Of a DNA stretch of 64,000 bases, positions 32,979-43,113 are shown one piece after another. The notes beneath the pieces were generated by a model, which was not told the DNA's origin, did no database searches, and saw nothing but the letters and a program-made list of their open reading frames with translations. The position numbers and the translations under genes are program-made. Origin of the DNA: Cryptomeria japonica (lineage: Eukaryota; Streptophyta; Pinopsida; Cupressales; Cupressaceae); assembly GCF_030272615.1 (NCBI RefSeq), contig NC_081408.1:762408673-762472672 (forward strand). The letters run 5' to 3'. The number at the start of each line of letters is the position of its first letter. Position 1 is the stretch's first letter.

Positions 32979-35900
32979 ATGGATTTTGCATCGCACTCTA
33001 GTTCTAGTGCACCCATTGATTCAGTAGATTTCATCCAACATAAGGCAAAATATAATGCCCTATCCCAAATAACCGCTGGTGTTATAGTTGAGGAAGGTAT
33101 TTCAGATTATATTGACTATAAAATTGAAGACCTAGGATCTTTAGTGATCCATTCTTAGTTAAGCCTATTCTGCGGGATGGACAAGAAGATCAAACCAGAA
33201 TACAACATCTTGGAAAAGAAGAAGCTTCACAATTTGGTCTATTTCCTTGAAGAATTTATAGATGATCACATCCACATCATTCTAAGTAGGGTGCATGATG
33301 ACAAAATGTATTTAGAGCGGACACATGACATCACACCAGAAGCGATTCATGTTGTCACCGGTTTTTATAATGTTGGAGATGTGCTAGCCCTAAGGAAAGT
33401 CATTAAGATGGAAATGACCAAGCTCACTGGTTCTGTGAGCGACCAACAAGGAATGACCATCAATACCATCAAGGACGATCTGGTCAAATATGCCTGCATG
33501 GTGATAGGTTACTAGACATTCCATGCTAGCAGAATTAATTCTATCTCTGCTGCAGCGGTAAATGCTGCCTATAGGATGATCATGGAAGATGTCTCGTTTG
33601 ATTAATGCACCTATATGCAAAGGCAACTTCTGGTGAATCTGAAGTCAATCAAATAGGACAATGCTTTGAAGTTTAAATTTGGATAACTATTGGTCGGATT
33701 GTTCTTCTACTTCCAAGGCTATTTCCCAGGAGTCGGTGATATTCAATGGTCTGCTGACCAACTGGTTACCAAGCAAATCGGAGAAAGTCTTCAAGCGGTT
33801 GGAACCGGTTATCCTGAAGTCTTGAACAGATACTTTGATGAGTTCAGACGCAAGATGAGCCAAAGGGTGAGAATATTTTGTGATATTGTCAAGAAGTATG
33901 AAGAGGACATCTGCTTCACCATCAGAGTAGATGAGTGTATAATGGAGGCGGTTGAGCCTAGAAAAGAAAAGGTGGAACCTATGGGATATGAGGTAATGTA
34001 TGATATGCTAGACGGGTTTGCTTCTACCCTACTTGCCTCACCGCTTGATCCTAAGAAGAAGAGAACCGACACCTATCTGGAAAGAGTTACATTGGTTGAA
34101 GAGCCTTCAGTAAAGAAGGGAAAGGTAGTGACATCTGTATCAGCACCGGTTACTTCAGCAAGTCCAAAAGTGACCAAGTGGTCACCGACAAAGAAGAAAC
34201 TGGAAGTTGCACCCGCCAAGGTATTTGAGAGGAAGCGAAAGACAAAAGGCAACACACCAGACTTAGAGGACACATAATATGAAGAACAACCTAAGAAAAC
34301 TAGGCAAACAAGGAAGAAGACAAAGACAACCAATAATTAACCAGCATCATCAACACCGATGAATATTGATATTTCCTCTTACAAACCTTTGACACATTGT
34401 CAAAGAACTATCAATAATATTAGGAGAAAAGTGTTGAGTGCTTTAGTAGACTATTTTGATGATTTCAATGACAATGAGAAAGAGGAAGTAGAACAGGAAG
34501 TCATTCAATATTTATGTATTAATGACTGGTGGCCATCAGAAATTAAATTTGTGACATCAGATTCTTTATACAACTCATTAGATAACAAATGGCGCATTGC
34601 CATAGAAAAGGAACAAGAAATAAGAGAGGAAATATTTGCTCAATATTTTCCTGATGTGTCTAATTCAGAACTTTATGAAGTTATGGAAAAATATAAAGGC
34701 CTCTTCTTCATGAGAAGAAGGAGACTCTTGTTGCTAGAAGAGAAAGTCCCTGAAGTGGTAAAAGATACCCACTCTCATGCCAAAGCTGCTTTGAGGTTGC
34801 ACCAAGTGTCCAAAGCCAACAAAAAGGCTGAACAAGAACCAAAAATTGAAAAACTGGATGAGGTGTATGACAGTGTAGGAGAACTGGTCACTGAACAAAT
34901 GGACCTTTTTGACATTGATGCTTTGGATGGTGAAAATGTCACCCCAGATACAACAAAGGACAAAGCTGACAAAGAGAAAGTGGACAAGGAGAAATAGGAC
35001 AAAGAAAATGCTGATAGAGAGCAAGTGGAGAATGAGAAAAAGAAACAAGAGGAGGAAAAGAGAAAACATGAAGAGAAGAGGAAACAAATAGAAGAGGAGA
35101 AGAGAAAAGAAGAAGAAAAGAAATAGGAAGAGGAGAAGAGAAAAGAAGAGGAGAAGAGGAAATAGGAAGAGGAGAAGAAGAAATAGGAAGAGGAGAAGAA
35201 GAAGAAGGAAGAAGAAAAGAAACAGGAAGAGGAGAAGATAAAAGAAGAGGAGAAGAGGAAGCAGGAAGAGGAGAAGAAGAAATAGGAAGAGGAGAAGAAG
35301 AAGAAGGAAGAGGAGAAGAAAGAAGAAGAGAAGTGGAAAGAAGAAGAAAGGAAGAAGGAAGAAGAGAAAAGAAAGAAAGAAGCAGAGGAGCAAAAGAAGG
35401 CAGAAGAAGAAAATAAAAAAGCCAAGGACAAGGAGGAAGTGACAAAGAGCGTACAAGTGGAGACACCAAAGACAACCGGTAGTCAAGCCAAACTGGCTGA
35501 TATTATCAGTCCCATTGACCTCCAATCTGCAAATGAAATGGAGCTGCTATAAAGCATTAAGCTTTCCCAAGAGTGATTGGAAGCGCTAAGGAGGAAGAAG
35601 GAACAAGATGTTATTCAAACTGCGGTGGAAACTCTTACCAGTTTGATTCCCGATACCAACCTGCCAAGTACTGATTCCTCTCTAGCTCAACTAAAACTCT
35701 TATGCATAGTTGTAGAGGACCAGGTGCAATGCTTGGAAGATGTTACTGAAGCCAATGTTCAAAGAAGAATCAAAAGGCATTGAACACTGCCTTAGTGAAG
35801 AAGTTAAATGAGCTCTGGTATGAACTTCAGAAGGAACAGAAGGACATAAGAGATGCTATGGATGAGGTGAATCTACTGCTCAGTAAGATATGCCAACCCT

Positions 35901-36322
35901 ATCTATTATGTGATGATGTGCTTGCTCAGAAAGACAAACTACAATCTGATTTGTAGACATACATAAGCACCTTCAAGATGCCCTATCATTCCTTCACCAC
36001 ATATGGGAAAACCGTTCACCAGTTTCAACTCTAGACTGCAAGAATAGAGTTAGAGATCAACAACCGGACATGAGATTTGCAGGAACTTCAATTGGTTCTA
36101 CTACCAAGACTACAAATACTTCAGAAATGCTATCTCAATCTAGATGCCTTAATGGTCACTCAAGAGATGAGTACCTTGGATGCCATGAAGGAATAGGTTT
36201 TCCAGATGCAAACAGAAAGTGAGGTTGCTACCTCATTGCTTGAGTCATGGTCTTTATCCATGAAGACATTTATGTAGGACTTTAAAACAGTTTTTGATAA
36301 GTTTCACTCTTTATTGTCATAA
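32979..36322 (+). pseudogene. Element C ORF2: large protein of unknown function, decayed
   Basis: ATG at 32,979 (MDFASHSSSSA), stop TAA at 36,320. N-terminal domain (DDLVKYACMVIGY near 33,475-33,513; LFFYFQGYFPGVGD near 33,700), Lys/Pro-rich linker (VFERKRKTKGN near 34,220), helical middle (SSYKPLTHC, DNKWRIAIEKEQE), Lys/Glu/Arg tract (34,960-35,430) and C-terminal helical domain. Stops include TAG 33,156, TAG near 33,513, TAG 33,654, TAA 34,273, TAG near 34,996, several TAG in the tract, TAG near 35,955 and TAG 36,275, most at positions that are Gln in A or B. I recognise no enzyme fold. Confidence 0.82.
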
Positions 36323-36602
36323 ACACTTATGATTTTAATGATAATGGAAATAGGGGTTATTCAACTGTACTTTGTCATTGTTGGCAAAGGGGGAGTAGTA
36401 TTCTATATTTAAAATTTTGATGCATGTTATGTATACTTTCATGTTTATCTCTGTAAGGGAGTAGTATACATTGTATTTTCTGCAAAAAAGGGGTAGTGTA
36501 TATGCTTAGGGGGAGTAATTTTGATTATGACATTTTTTTGTTGTAAAACACTTAGATGTCAAAATTTTTCCTAAGTGTTGCCATCATGCCAAAGGGGGAG
36601 AT
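36323..36602 (+). other. Element C 3' tail with hairpin and polypurine tracts
   Basis: Three purine tracts (TTGTTGGCAAAGGGGGAG near 36,380; GCTTAGGGGGAG near 36,504; AAAGGGGGAG 36,591-36,600) and the perfect inverted repeat AACACTTAG (36,547-36,555) / CTAAGTGTT (36,571-36,579). Confidence 0.75.
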
Positions 36603-37809
36603 TGTTGGCAATTTTTCATGATGATGTTGTTGTGATTGTCATTGATGGACACACACTTTCTTTGAGATCACTTTTTGTATGTATGAGTTATGCTCAACCG
36701 GTATTTGTTCCAACCTGTATCATGTATTATAGTCTTTAGACTATCGGTGTTTTGCAAAAAGTGTTTACCGACCCCAAGCGGTATGAAGACCTCAAGCGAT
36801 TCGAGGATCCCAAAGCAGTATGAAGAAACAAAGCGGTTGCTATCATTTTTCCCTGTCTTCATTTTGGCAAACCGGTAACCGATAAAATATGTGAACTGGT
36901 AATAGGTAAATGATGAACCGGTATTACTCTGTGATGAGTTACCAACCGGTATTATTTTTGTGATGAGTTATCATCCACCGACACTTTGGCGGTGATTCTG
37001 TGCAGTGTTACCAATGTGTCCAGATGCACTGAACCTAGGAACTTGCAATGTAATCCTATTGGACCGACATGCCATTAGATTCCTTTATAAGGACATCATG
37101 TCTAGGGTTTTAGGGATGTGTGTTAGGGTTTTGTGTGGTTGATGAAGTGTTTGCATGTGCGATCATAGAAGAAGATTAGGTCTGTGTGAAGAAACAGAGT
37201 GTGAAGATATTGAAGACTGAAGTAATGCTGAAATGCATTAACAATGAGCTATCAAGGATCTAACCAGACATAATGTGCTAGTATTTAGATCACTCACTTG
37301 TTTATTACTCACATCTTCGACAAGTCTGTAACCCTTAACCGGGTAGGCATGGCAAAGCCTTTGTAAATCCTCTAACAAGGTGGTTCACAACTGTGGATCT
37401 AAAATCCTCTCACAAGGTAGTCTTTAATCGGACTTATCTCCTAACAGAGATTGAGATTCCTAACAGGATCTGTTCTGGTAAAGAACATTGTATGACCTTA
37501 ACCAGTCTGACCTTAACCAGTCTGACCTTAACCAGTCTGACCTTAACCAGTCTAGTTACTATTCTGCAGATAGTTACTTGTGAGTTTCATCTCACCGTGG
37601 TTTTTCCCATTTAGGTTTCCACATCAAAATCTCTTATGTTATGGTCATTGTGCTTCTATGGGTGAATGCCTTATTTGTTGTTTGGTTTGCATTTGTGTTA
37701 ACCAGTTTGTTAGTAAAACTATTATACCGGTTTACTAGCTAAACTGTTTAAGTATTTAAGTTTAGTATTTTTTGGTATACTAATTCACCCCCTCTCTTAG
37801 TATTCATCA
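36603..37809 (+). repeat. Element C 3' LTR
   Basis: 1,207 bp, 38 bp longer than its partner, partly because a 15-bp unit (ACCTTAACCAGTCTG) is repeated four times at about 37,495-37,554. Ends TGTTGGCAAT and ATTCATCA. Confidence 0.93.
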
Positions 37810-39497
37810 GTGTCTTGTGCATTTGGCACATTTGTGTTTAGATTAGAACCCTAAAGGTGATAACAAAAGTATCCTGTCCCGTTGCCTTCTATTGGACCTT
37901 GGGTGTAAGAGAAATTGTTATTGTCTTTTAGAGGGCCCGCCTCCCATCTTGTGACAGGGAATGACCCAAGCGGTATTTTGTTCTGGTCCGCTATATAAAA
38001 GATTGTGGTTTTGGATGAAAGTCCCTTATGAGCTGTTGTCGATGTGTTATAACGATATTAGTCTCCCATAGTATCCATGTGATGCATAAAAACTTGAATA
38101 GCGTAACCTCTGTAGATAATGTGGTCTCATTAATATCTATGAAATGCCGCATGTATAGCCACCAGATGCCCTAAAACATGACTAGACACCTTTAGAGTAG
38201 TGGCCCACCCTATTTTTACCAAGTGTCATGATAATTTCAGTGGAAGGGGATAACCAATTTTCCCCCCAAGATGCTTACCATAAGGCTCTCGTGAGATGAG
38301 ACAAAAATCCTCAGCTTAGCATAAGCTACTTGTAGCTTTCCAAGGATAGGGTGATTGGGTCATCCTTACACTCCTAGAGGCCCCTAATTGTTCGCTCACA
38401 AAAAAGGTAAAATTAGTGAATACACCCCTCAAGGTATCCCTACACTTGAGCAGACAAAGATTTCAAGTTGTGGGCTAAATTTACTGCCATGAGAAAATTG
38501 ACCTTAGTCTAGGAAAGTTTTTGATGTGTTTCGATTATGCTGGACCCATGGAAATTGGGTTGATCCAGCCTATTGGACATACAAATTATGATCAATTTTG
38601 ACAAAAACACCTTTAGAAATTGTGTCTTCATTGTTTGTTGTGTTTTCTTGCCACAAGACATTCAACATCAAGATCTGGTCACATTCAACAGTTACACATT
38701 TGGACAGATTCAATTTTTTTTCGCAAAACCACGTCAGTGCCAGTTAAAATTGCATCTGTGTCGAGAAACCACGTCTGTATAGGGAAGAAACATGTTTGTG
38801 TATTAGAGAGTGAATTTTCAGAAACAAAATAAATCACATTTGTGAAACTACATCTGGGTTACTTAAAGAAGCGTTTGTACAAAAGACAATTATTAGTCCT
38901 AAGGAAAACTGTGTCTATCCAAAGCAGTACCACATCTATGATTCAGAGAAAAACTACAAACTATCATTATCAACAAGGAAAATAGTGCTTAGGTTTTGCG
39001 ATCAAAAGAGTTTCCAAGACACCTTCCTTTAGTGCTTCATCTTTAGGCAATCAGTCCTTAAACTTGTCATACATTTTCAACCATTTTCACTCATTTGCAA
39101 ATACACACCTTTCAAGCTAGAGTCAAAAGGTTGATTTGTTGTCCTAATTATATCTTGCAAACATACTACAACATATCACTAGGTGGTTCCCACATCATAT
39201 TTATCATCTTAGGGTTCCACTTGGTTTTATTTAGTCAAGGTCAACTTATCTCATCAAGAGATCTATCATCTCTTTGGAAGCCACGCCTTACTTTAGATCA
39301 CACATATTTTGGCCTTACATTTTTGGACAACCTTAAATTCATTCAATCTCATATTCCTTCTTGGTCTTCCATAGTCTTCATTTTTTCTTCCATTTTTCAT
39401 TTTAGCCAAGGTTTAGTTCATTGTTGAAACCCATTCACAAAGGTCTAAAAGAGAAGTCGAGGAATATCTAAGATCTCTCAACATGAGTACCTATTAT
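37810..39497 (+). other. Element G leader, piece 3
   Basis: Non-coding. GGGAATGACCCAAGCGG near 37,960 matches GGGAATGACCCAAGTGG in element E's leader (49,534-49,550). Degenerate repeats of the type CACGTCTGT / GCATCTGTG occur between 38,720 and 38,950. The last part (39,430-39,497, CCATTCACAAAGG... CATGAGTACC) may be the start of an ORF cut off by E and D. No intact gene. Confidence 0.45.
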
Positions 39498-41173
39498 TGT
39501 AGCGTCGTAAATTGTACACACTTGCTAGGGTGGTACAATTTCACACCTAGTTTAGCACCCGCCTTGGTGCATTTTGCATTTTGCATTGCATTTCCCCTTT
39601 AGCACTTAATTAATTAAATTAATTAGGACTAAGGTTCTATTTTATCATCTCCCACATCATAAAGTTGGGCCCTTTCATTAAAGTGTGCCCCTTTCATTTT
39701 ATTCTTCCAATACATCATTTAATCAAAAACCCTGATTAGGTCCTATTTTGAACTTGGGGGCTTGATTTCGGGGGTCAAAACATCTTGAAATCACCTGTAA
39801 CTTCGGGATTCTCTCTAAAATCATTATATCCGACGGCCCTGAAAATTTGGCGAAAAGTTGTCGGGACCATGGCGCCCGGAGTGCAACATGGTCCCGGACA
39901 TTTTTCCCGAAATTTTAGGAGCGCGATCCAATCATAAAATAAAGCTTAACCCCAAGAAATTGGTGGGAGATTCAATCTCTAAGTCGGCCTAAAGTTGAAA
40001 TTAAGACCTAGGGTTTCATACATAAGAGCTCTCTTTCTTCATTTGAAAGGATCCGAATTTTGGGCTTTCGAGGACCTTCTATGCAGCGAAAGAGAAGATC
40101 TTTGAAGACTTCAATAACATTCAACATCCATCCATCAAGCATTTATCAATTTCATTCATCCATTTAGGGCTTGGAAGACATTGAAGAACAATACGAGATT
40201 ACCGACTGAAGATTGGCTTGTACTCCTCCCTTGAGGGTTGGGTATGATTTCATGTTGTTTTCATGTCTTTGCATAAGCTTCAATATATCCTTTATTCATG
40301 CTTTAGATTACTTTGCATCTTGATTTAGAGCATTTACATTATCATTTACAAGCAATTAGGGTTTACTTTCTAGGTTGCTCTAGTTTGCTTTCTTGCATTT
40401 AAGGACCTTGCACACACACTAGGTCTGCACACACAATACATTTTACAATACAACTTGGCTATTCATGGAGGTGGAAATCACCGAAGCGGGGGTTTGACTA
40501 AGGCAAAACCCTATATAGCCGCCCACCACACCTTTTCAGATATAAGTGTAGGTTTCGGAATCCGGACGACGCCGCAAGTTACAGATCCGGAAGAGGCAGA
40601 CGGAGACCGAACTTCACACCAAATCTCAGAGAAAAAGACCAGGACCGGGGTGTGGGGCGCCCTGGTCCTACCAGGATAGGGGCGCTGGGTGCCCTGGTCC
40701 CTGGGACAGGGGCGCTGGGCGCCCTGGTCCTCCTGACAGACAACATTTTCAGCATTTTTGACAGCTTTTCCAGAGTTCAAAACAACAGTTTCCAGAGCAG
40801 TTTCAGGGGTAGAATCAGGACAGTGGCGCCCATGCCCCTGTCCCGAACATTTTTAGTCAGATTTTAACTCTGGGTACACATTTGCATTCTTGTCTTGTCC
40901 TTGTGTTTACAGCTTTCCATCATTTAAGTTCAATTCTATAATCTTGTTATTAGTTCATACTTGCACTTTGGGGTTAGGGATTGAACTTGCATCATTTCAT
41001 CTTTCAATTACAACAAAGGAATAGAAATCCTAATAGGTAGCCTGTGGCTCTCTCTTCCACAAAAAGAAGTAGCCAATTGTGTGATACCTCTAGACTCTTT
41101 CGTATTCCACAAGTGTGTGGTTGAAAGTGAGATTAGGGCATGTTTGCTTAGTGTCACTTTTTCCCCCACCACA
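39498..41173 (+). repeat. Element D 5' LTR
   Basis: 1,676 bp, TGTAGCGTCG to CCCCACCACA. It contains an AT palindrome (39,606-39,626), a perfect 10-bp inverted repeat CGGGACCATG / CATGGTCCCG (39,862-39,871 / 39,887-39,896), TATA candidates CATACATAAG (40,018-40,027) and CCTATATAGCC (about 40,510-40,520), and a GC-rich tandem stretch with GGGCGCC and CCTGGTCC (40,640-40,735). Confidence 0.93.
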
Positions 41174-41340
41174 TTTTGGTGAACCCGACGTGAATCTATC
41201 ATTGCTTCCTCTTGCATTGCATTTGTTAGATCTAGATCTAGATTTAGTGTGTTTTCATTTCATTTTCATTAAAAAGGAAAAAAAAAAAAAAAAAGTGTGT
41301 TTCTTTGCATTGTGTGTTTAAAATTTTATGCAATTTCAAA
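41174..41340 (+). other. Element D primer-site region and leader
   Basis: TTTTGGTGAACCCGACGTGAA follows the LTR (TGG at 41,177). Its position and TGG start fit a tRNA primer site, but I cannot name the tRNA. An A-run of 18 bases lies at 41,277-41,294. The leader is short compared with E's. Confidence 0.6.
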
Positions 41341-43113
41341 ATGTCAGATTTTTATTTGCAAGATGTTCATATTTGTGATGATTATGAGTTAGATGAAGCT
41401 TTAGATGAATTTTTGAAACCTAAATATACCAAACCTTCATTTTACCAAAAACTCATAAACATTGTTACTATGCCATTTCGTTGTGATGAGAAAGATAAGT
41501 CGAATGATTCCTCTCAAGGGTACATTCCTATCAGCTCTTCCACTAAATCTAGTAACATGGTTGTTTTCAATGATCCCCTCTATGAAGAGATATCTCCTTT
41601 TGAATCAAAAGATAAACTTTTTAATAGATATGATCATTCTTTGTTAGATGATGCCCTTGATGACTTTGTGGCTCCTAAAAAATGCTCCCTTCATGAGGAT
41701 CCTTTTGTGCAAGAAGATGACATTATCCCTACATTTCCTAGTGATGGCCTTTCCTTTTCCAACAAAATTCCCACTAGAGATGATGAATTAATGATAAATG
41801 CTTACCCTTCTCCTAAAGTTTGTCTTACCCATAAGCATCCCTTAGAGAAAGAAGATGAAATAATAAGCAATTTCCTTAATTCTCTCTCCCCTAAAGATCA
41901 TATTGAACATATTTTGAGGAAAGAGGATGAGTTTAACACATCTATTGATGCTCTCCCTCCTAAGGATGAGGAATTAATAAACAATGTTATCTCCTCTCCT
42001 AAAATTGACAATACTTCAAACATTCCTTTCAACAACCTCACTATTTGGGATGAACCATTAGAAGAAGGTATAGATTATTCTCTACCCCTAGCCAAAGGGG
42101 ATGAAATCAAGATTGGAAACTCCCTTGATAGTTTCTCCCCTTCCTTGAATCTCAATTATTCTCCCTCTAAAAATAAAGCATCTCCCTCTCCTCAATTTGG
42201 TTCTACTCATAAGGATACCCTAGTTCAAAGCAAGGTGGTTAACATCTCTTTCAAAGATCTCCCTCTCAAAAGTGAGACTTTAGAGAGTAATTTTGATCCT
42301 TCTCCTAGAGAGTTTATTCCCCATGTAGATCCTGTGATGATAAAGGATGATATGACCTTTCCTAGTATTACTCTTCCTACTAGAACATCAATGCCTATCC
42401 CTTGTCTCTCTCCTAAAATTGATTTGATCCATGATAAGATTTTATCGCAAGAGAAGACTATCAATAAATCTTCCAACACTTTTGTTCATTCTTCTAAACC
42501 ATCCTCAATCAATTTGGTACATGTGAATGAAACACCTAACAAAACTCTCTTCACTATCCAAGGTGCTGGTCCTTCTAAAAATTCTCAACCTTTAAATAAG
42601 CCTATCTTAGTGGTTCAAGGTGGTTATGCTAATGATTCTTTTTGCACTCCTAAGAAACCTGTTATTACTGTGCAAGGAGGTTATTCCTCTAAGAGCCCTT
42701 ATGAGTATGCTAAGCAATTGACTAGAGAGAGTTATCATGCGGTTGCCCATACTTATAATACTAGAAACGATAGGCAACCTAATCCTCCTCTAGTTATCCC
42801 AACTTCACTTCCTCCTTCCCAACCTATTCTTCCTCAAGCTCCACGTATTTCACAAATGCTTAGTAAGGACTATGATCTCATAGAACAACTTAAAACTACC
42901 CCTGCTAAGATATCCCTTTGGGATTTGATCCAAACTTCTTCCGCTCATCATGGAATGTTACAAGATGCCTTGAAAGATTTGAATGTTCCTCCACCTAATA
43001 CATCTAGTAATATAGTGTCTTTGGTTAACTCTGTGATGAATCCTAAAGCTCAAGTTGTGTTTACTCAAGATGAGTTGCCTACTAGTGAAATTCAACATCA
43101 ATATGATCCTTGA
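41341..43113 (+). CDS. Element D ORF1: acidic, Ser/Pro-rich protein of unknown function
   Basis: ATG 41,341 (MSDFYLQDVHICDDYELDEAL) is preferred to the upstream in-frame ATG at 41,305, because it opens the acidic conserved-looking region. 590 residues, no internal stop. Residues 1-390 are acidic and repetitive with recurring S-P-K and E-D-E-I units. Residues 400-470 carry a repeated V-V-Q-G-G-Y / T-V-Q-G-G-Y motif, then YAKQLTRESYHAVAH. The last 90 residues (QLKTTPAKISLWDLIQTSSAH) match 52,755-52,820 of element E, upstream of its protease. No Gag core or zinc knuckle. The role is unknown; it may package RNA or bind a partner Gag. Confidence 0.75.
   Translation: MSDFYLQDVHICDDYELDEALDEFLKPKYTKPSFYQKLINIVTMPFRCDEKDKSNDSSQGYIPISSSTKSSNMVVFNDPLYEEISPFESKDKLFNRYDHSLLDDALDDFVAPKKCSLHEDPFVQEDDIIPTFPSDGLSFSNKIPTRDDELMINAYPSPKVCLTHKHPLEKEDEIISNFLNSLSPKDHIEHILRKEDEFNTSIDALPPKDEELINNVISSPKIDNTSNIPFNNLTIWDEPLEEGIDYSLPLAKGDEIKIGNSLDSFSPSLNLNYSPSKNKASPSPQFGSTHKDTLVQSKVVNISFKDLPLKSETLESNFDPSPREFIPHVDPVMIKDDMTFPSITLPTRTSMPIPCLSPKIDLIHDKILSQEKTINKSSNTFVHSSKPSSINLVHVNETPNKTLFTIQGAGPSKNSQPLNKPILVVQGGYANDSFCTPKKPVITVQGGYSSKSPYEYAKQLTRESYHAVAHTYNTRNDRQPNPPLVIPTSLPPSQPILPQAPRISQMLSKDYDLIEQLKTTPAKISLWDLIQTSSAHHGMLQDALKDLNVPPPNTSSNIVSLVNSVMNPKAQVVFTQDELPTSEIQHQYDP

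Larger units (their letters stand above)
30038..37809 (+). mobile_element. Element C: third A-family non-autonomous element
   Basis: LTRs at 30,038-31,206 and 36,603-37,809 with an exact 5-bp duplication GTGTC (30,033-30,037 and 37,810-37,814). Primer site, ORF1 (31,257-32,537), ORF2 (32,979-36,322), hairpin and polypurine tract are as in A and B. No pol motifs. 7,772 bp. It lies in a gypsy leader, so the family is not confined to one target. LTRs differ by about 7% by eye. Confidence 0.95.
21780..39497 (+). mobile_element. Element G: degraded Tat-like gypsy LTR and leader, split by F and C
   Basis: Three pieces (about 21,780-22,859, 29,371-30,037 and 37,810-39,497) form a continuous stretch once F and C are set aside. 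The first holds an LTR-like region ending in TGTACA at 22,560 followed by TTTTGGCATGCTCGGTGAGAC, in the place where D and E have their primer sites. The rest is a long non-coding leader with GGGAATGACCCAAG and degenerate CATCTGTGT-type repeats, as in E's leader. No gag or pol remains; it ends beside element D and E. The start is not fixed. Confidence 0.5.

Noticed and set aside
5407-36322. TAG read as a sense codon in ORF2
   Set aside because: TAG positions differ between copies and match CAG in siblings, and TAA/TGA and frameshifts occur too; decay explains it.
40455-40867. Short open frames on both strands in D's LTR (also 47,059-47,450)
   Set aside because: They lie in LTR regulatory DNA, follow the GC-rich repeat, and differ between LTRs without coding bias.
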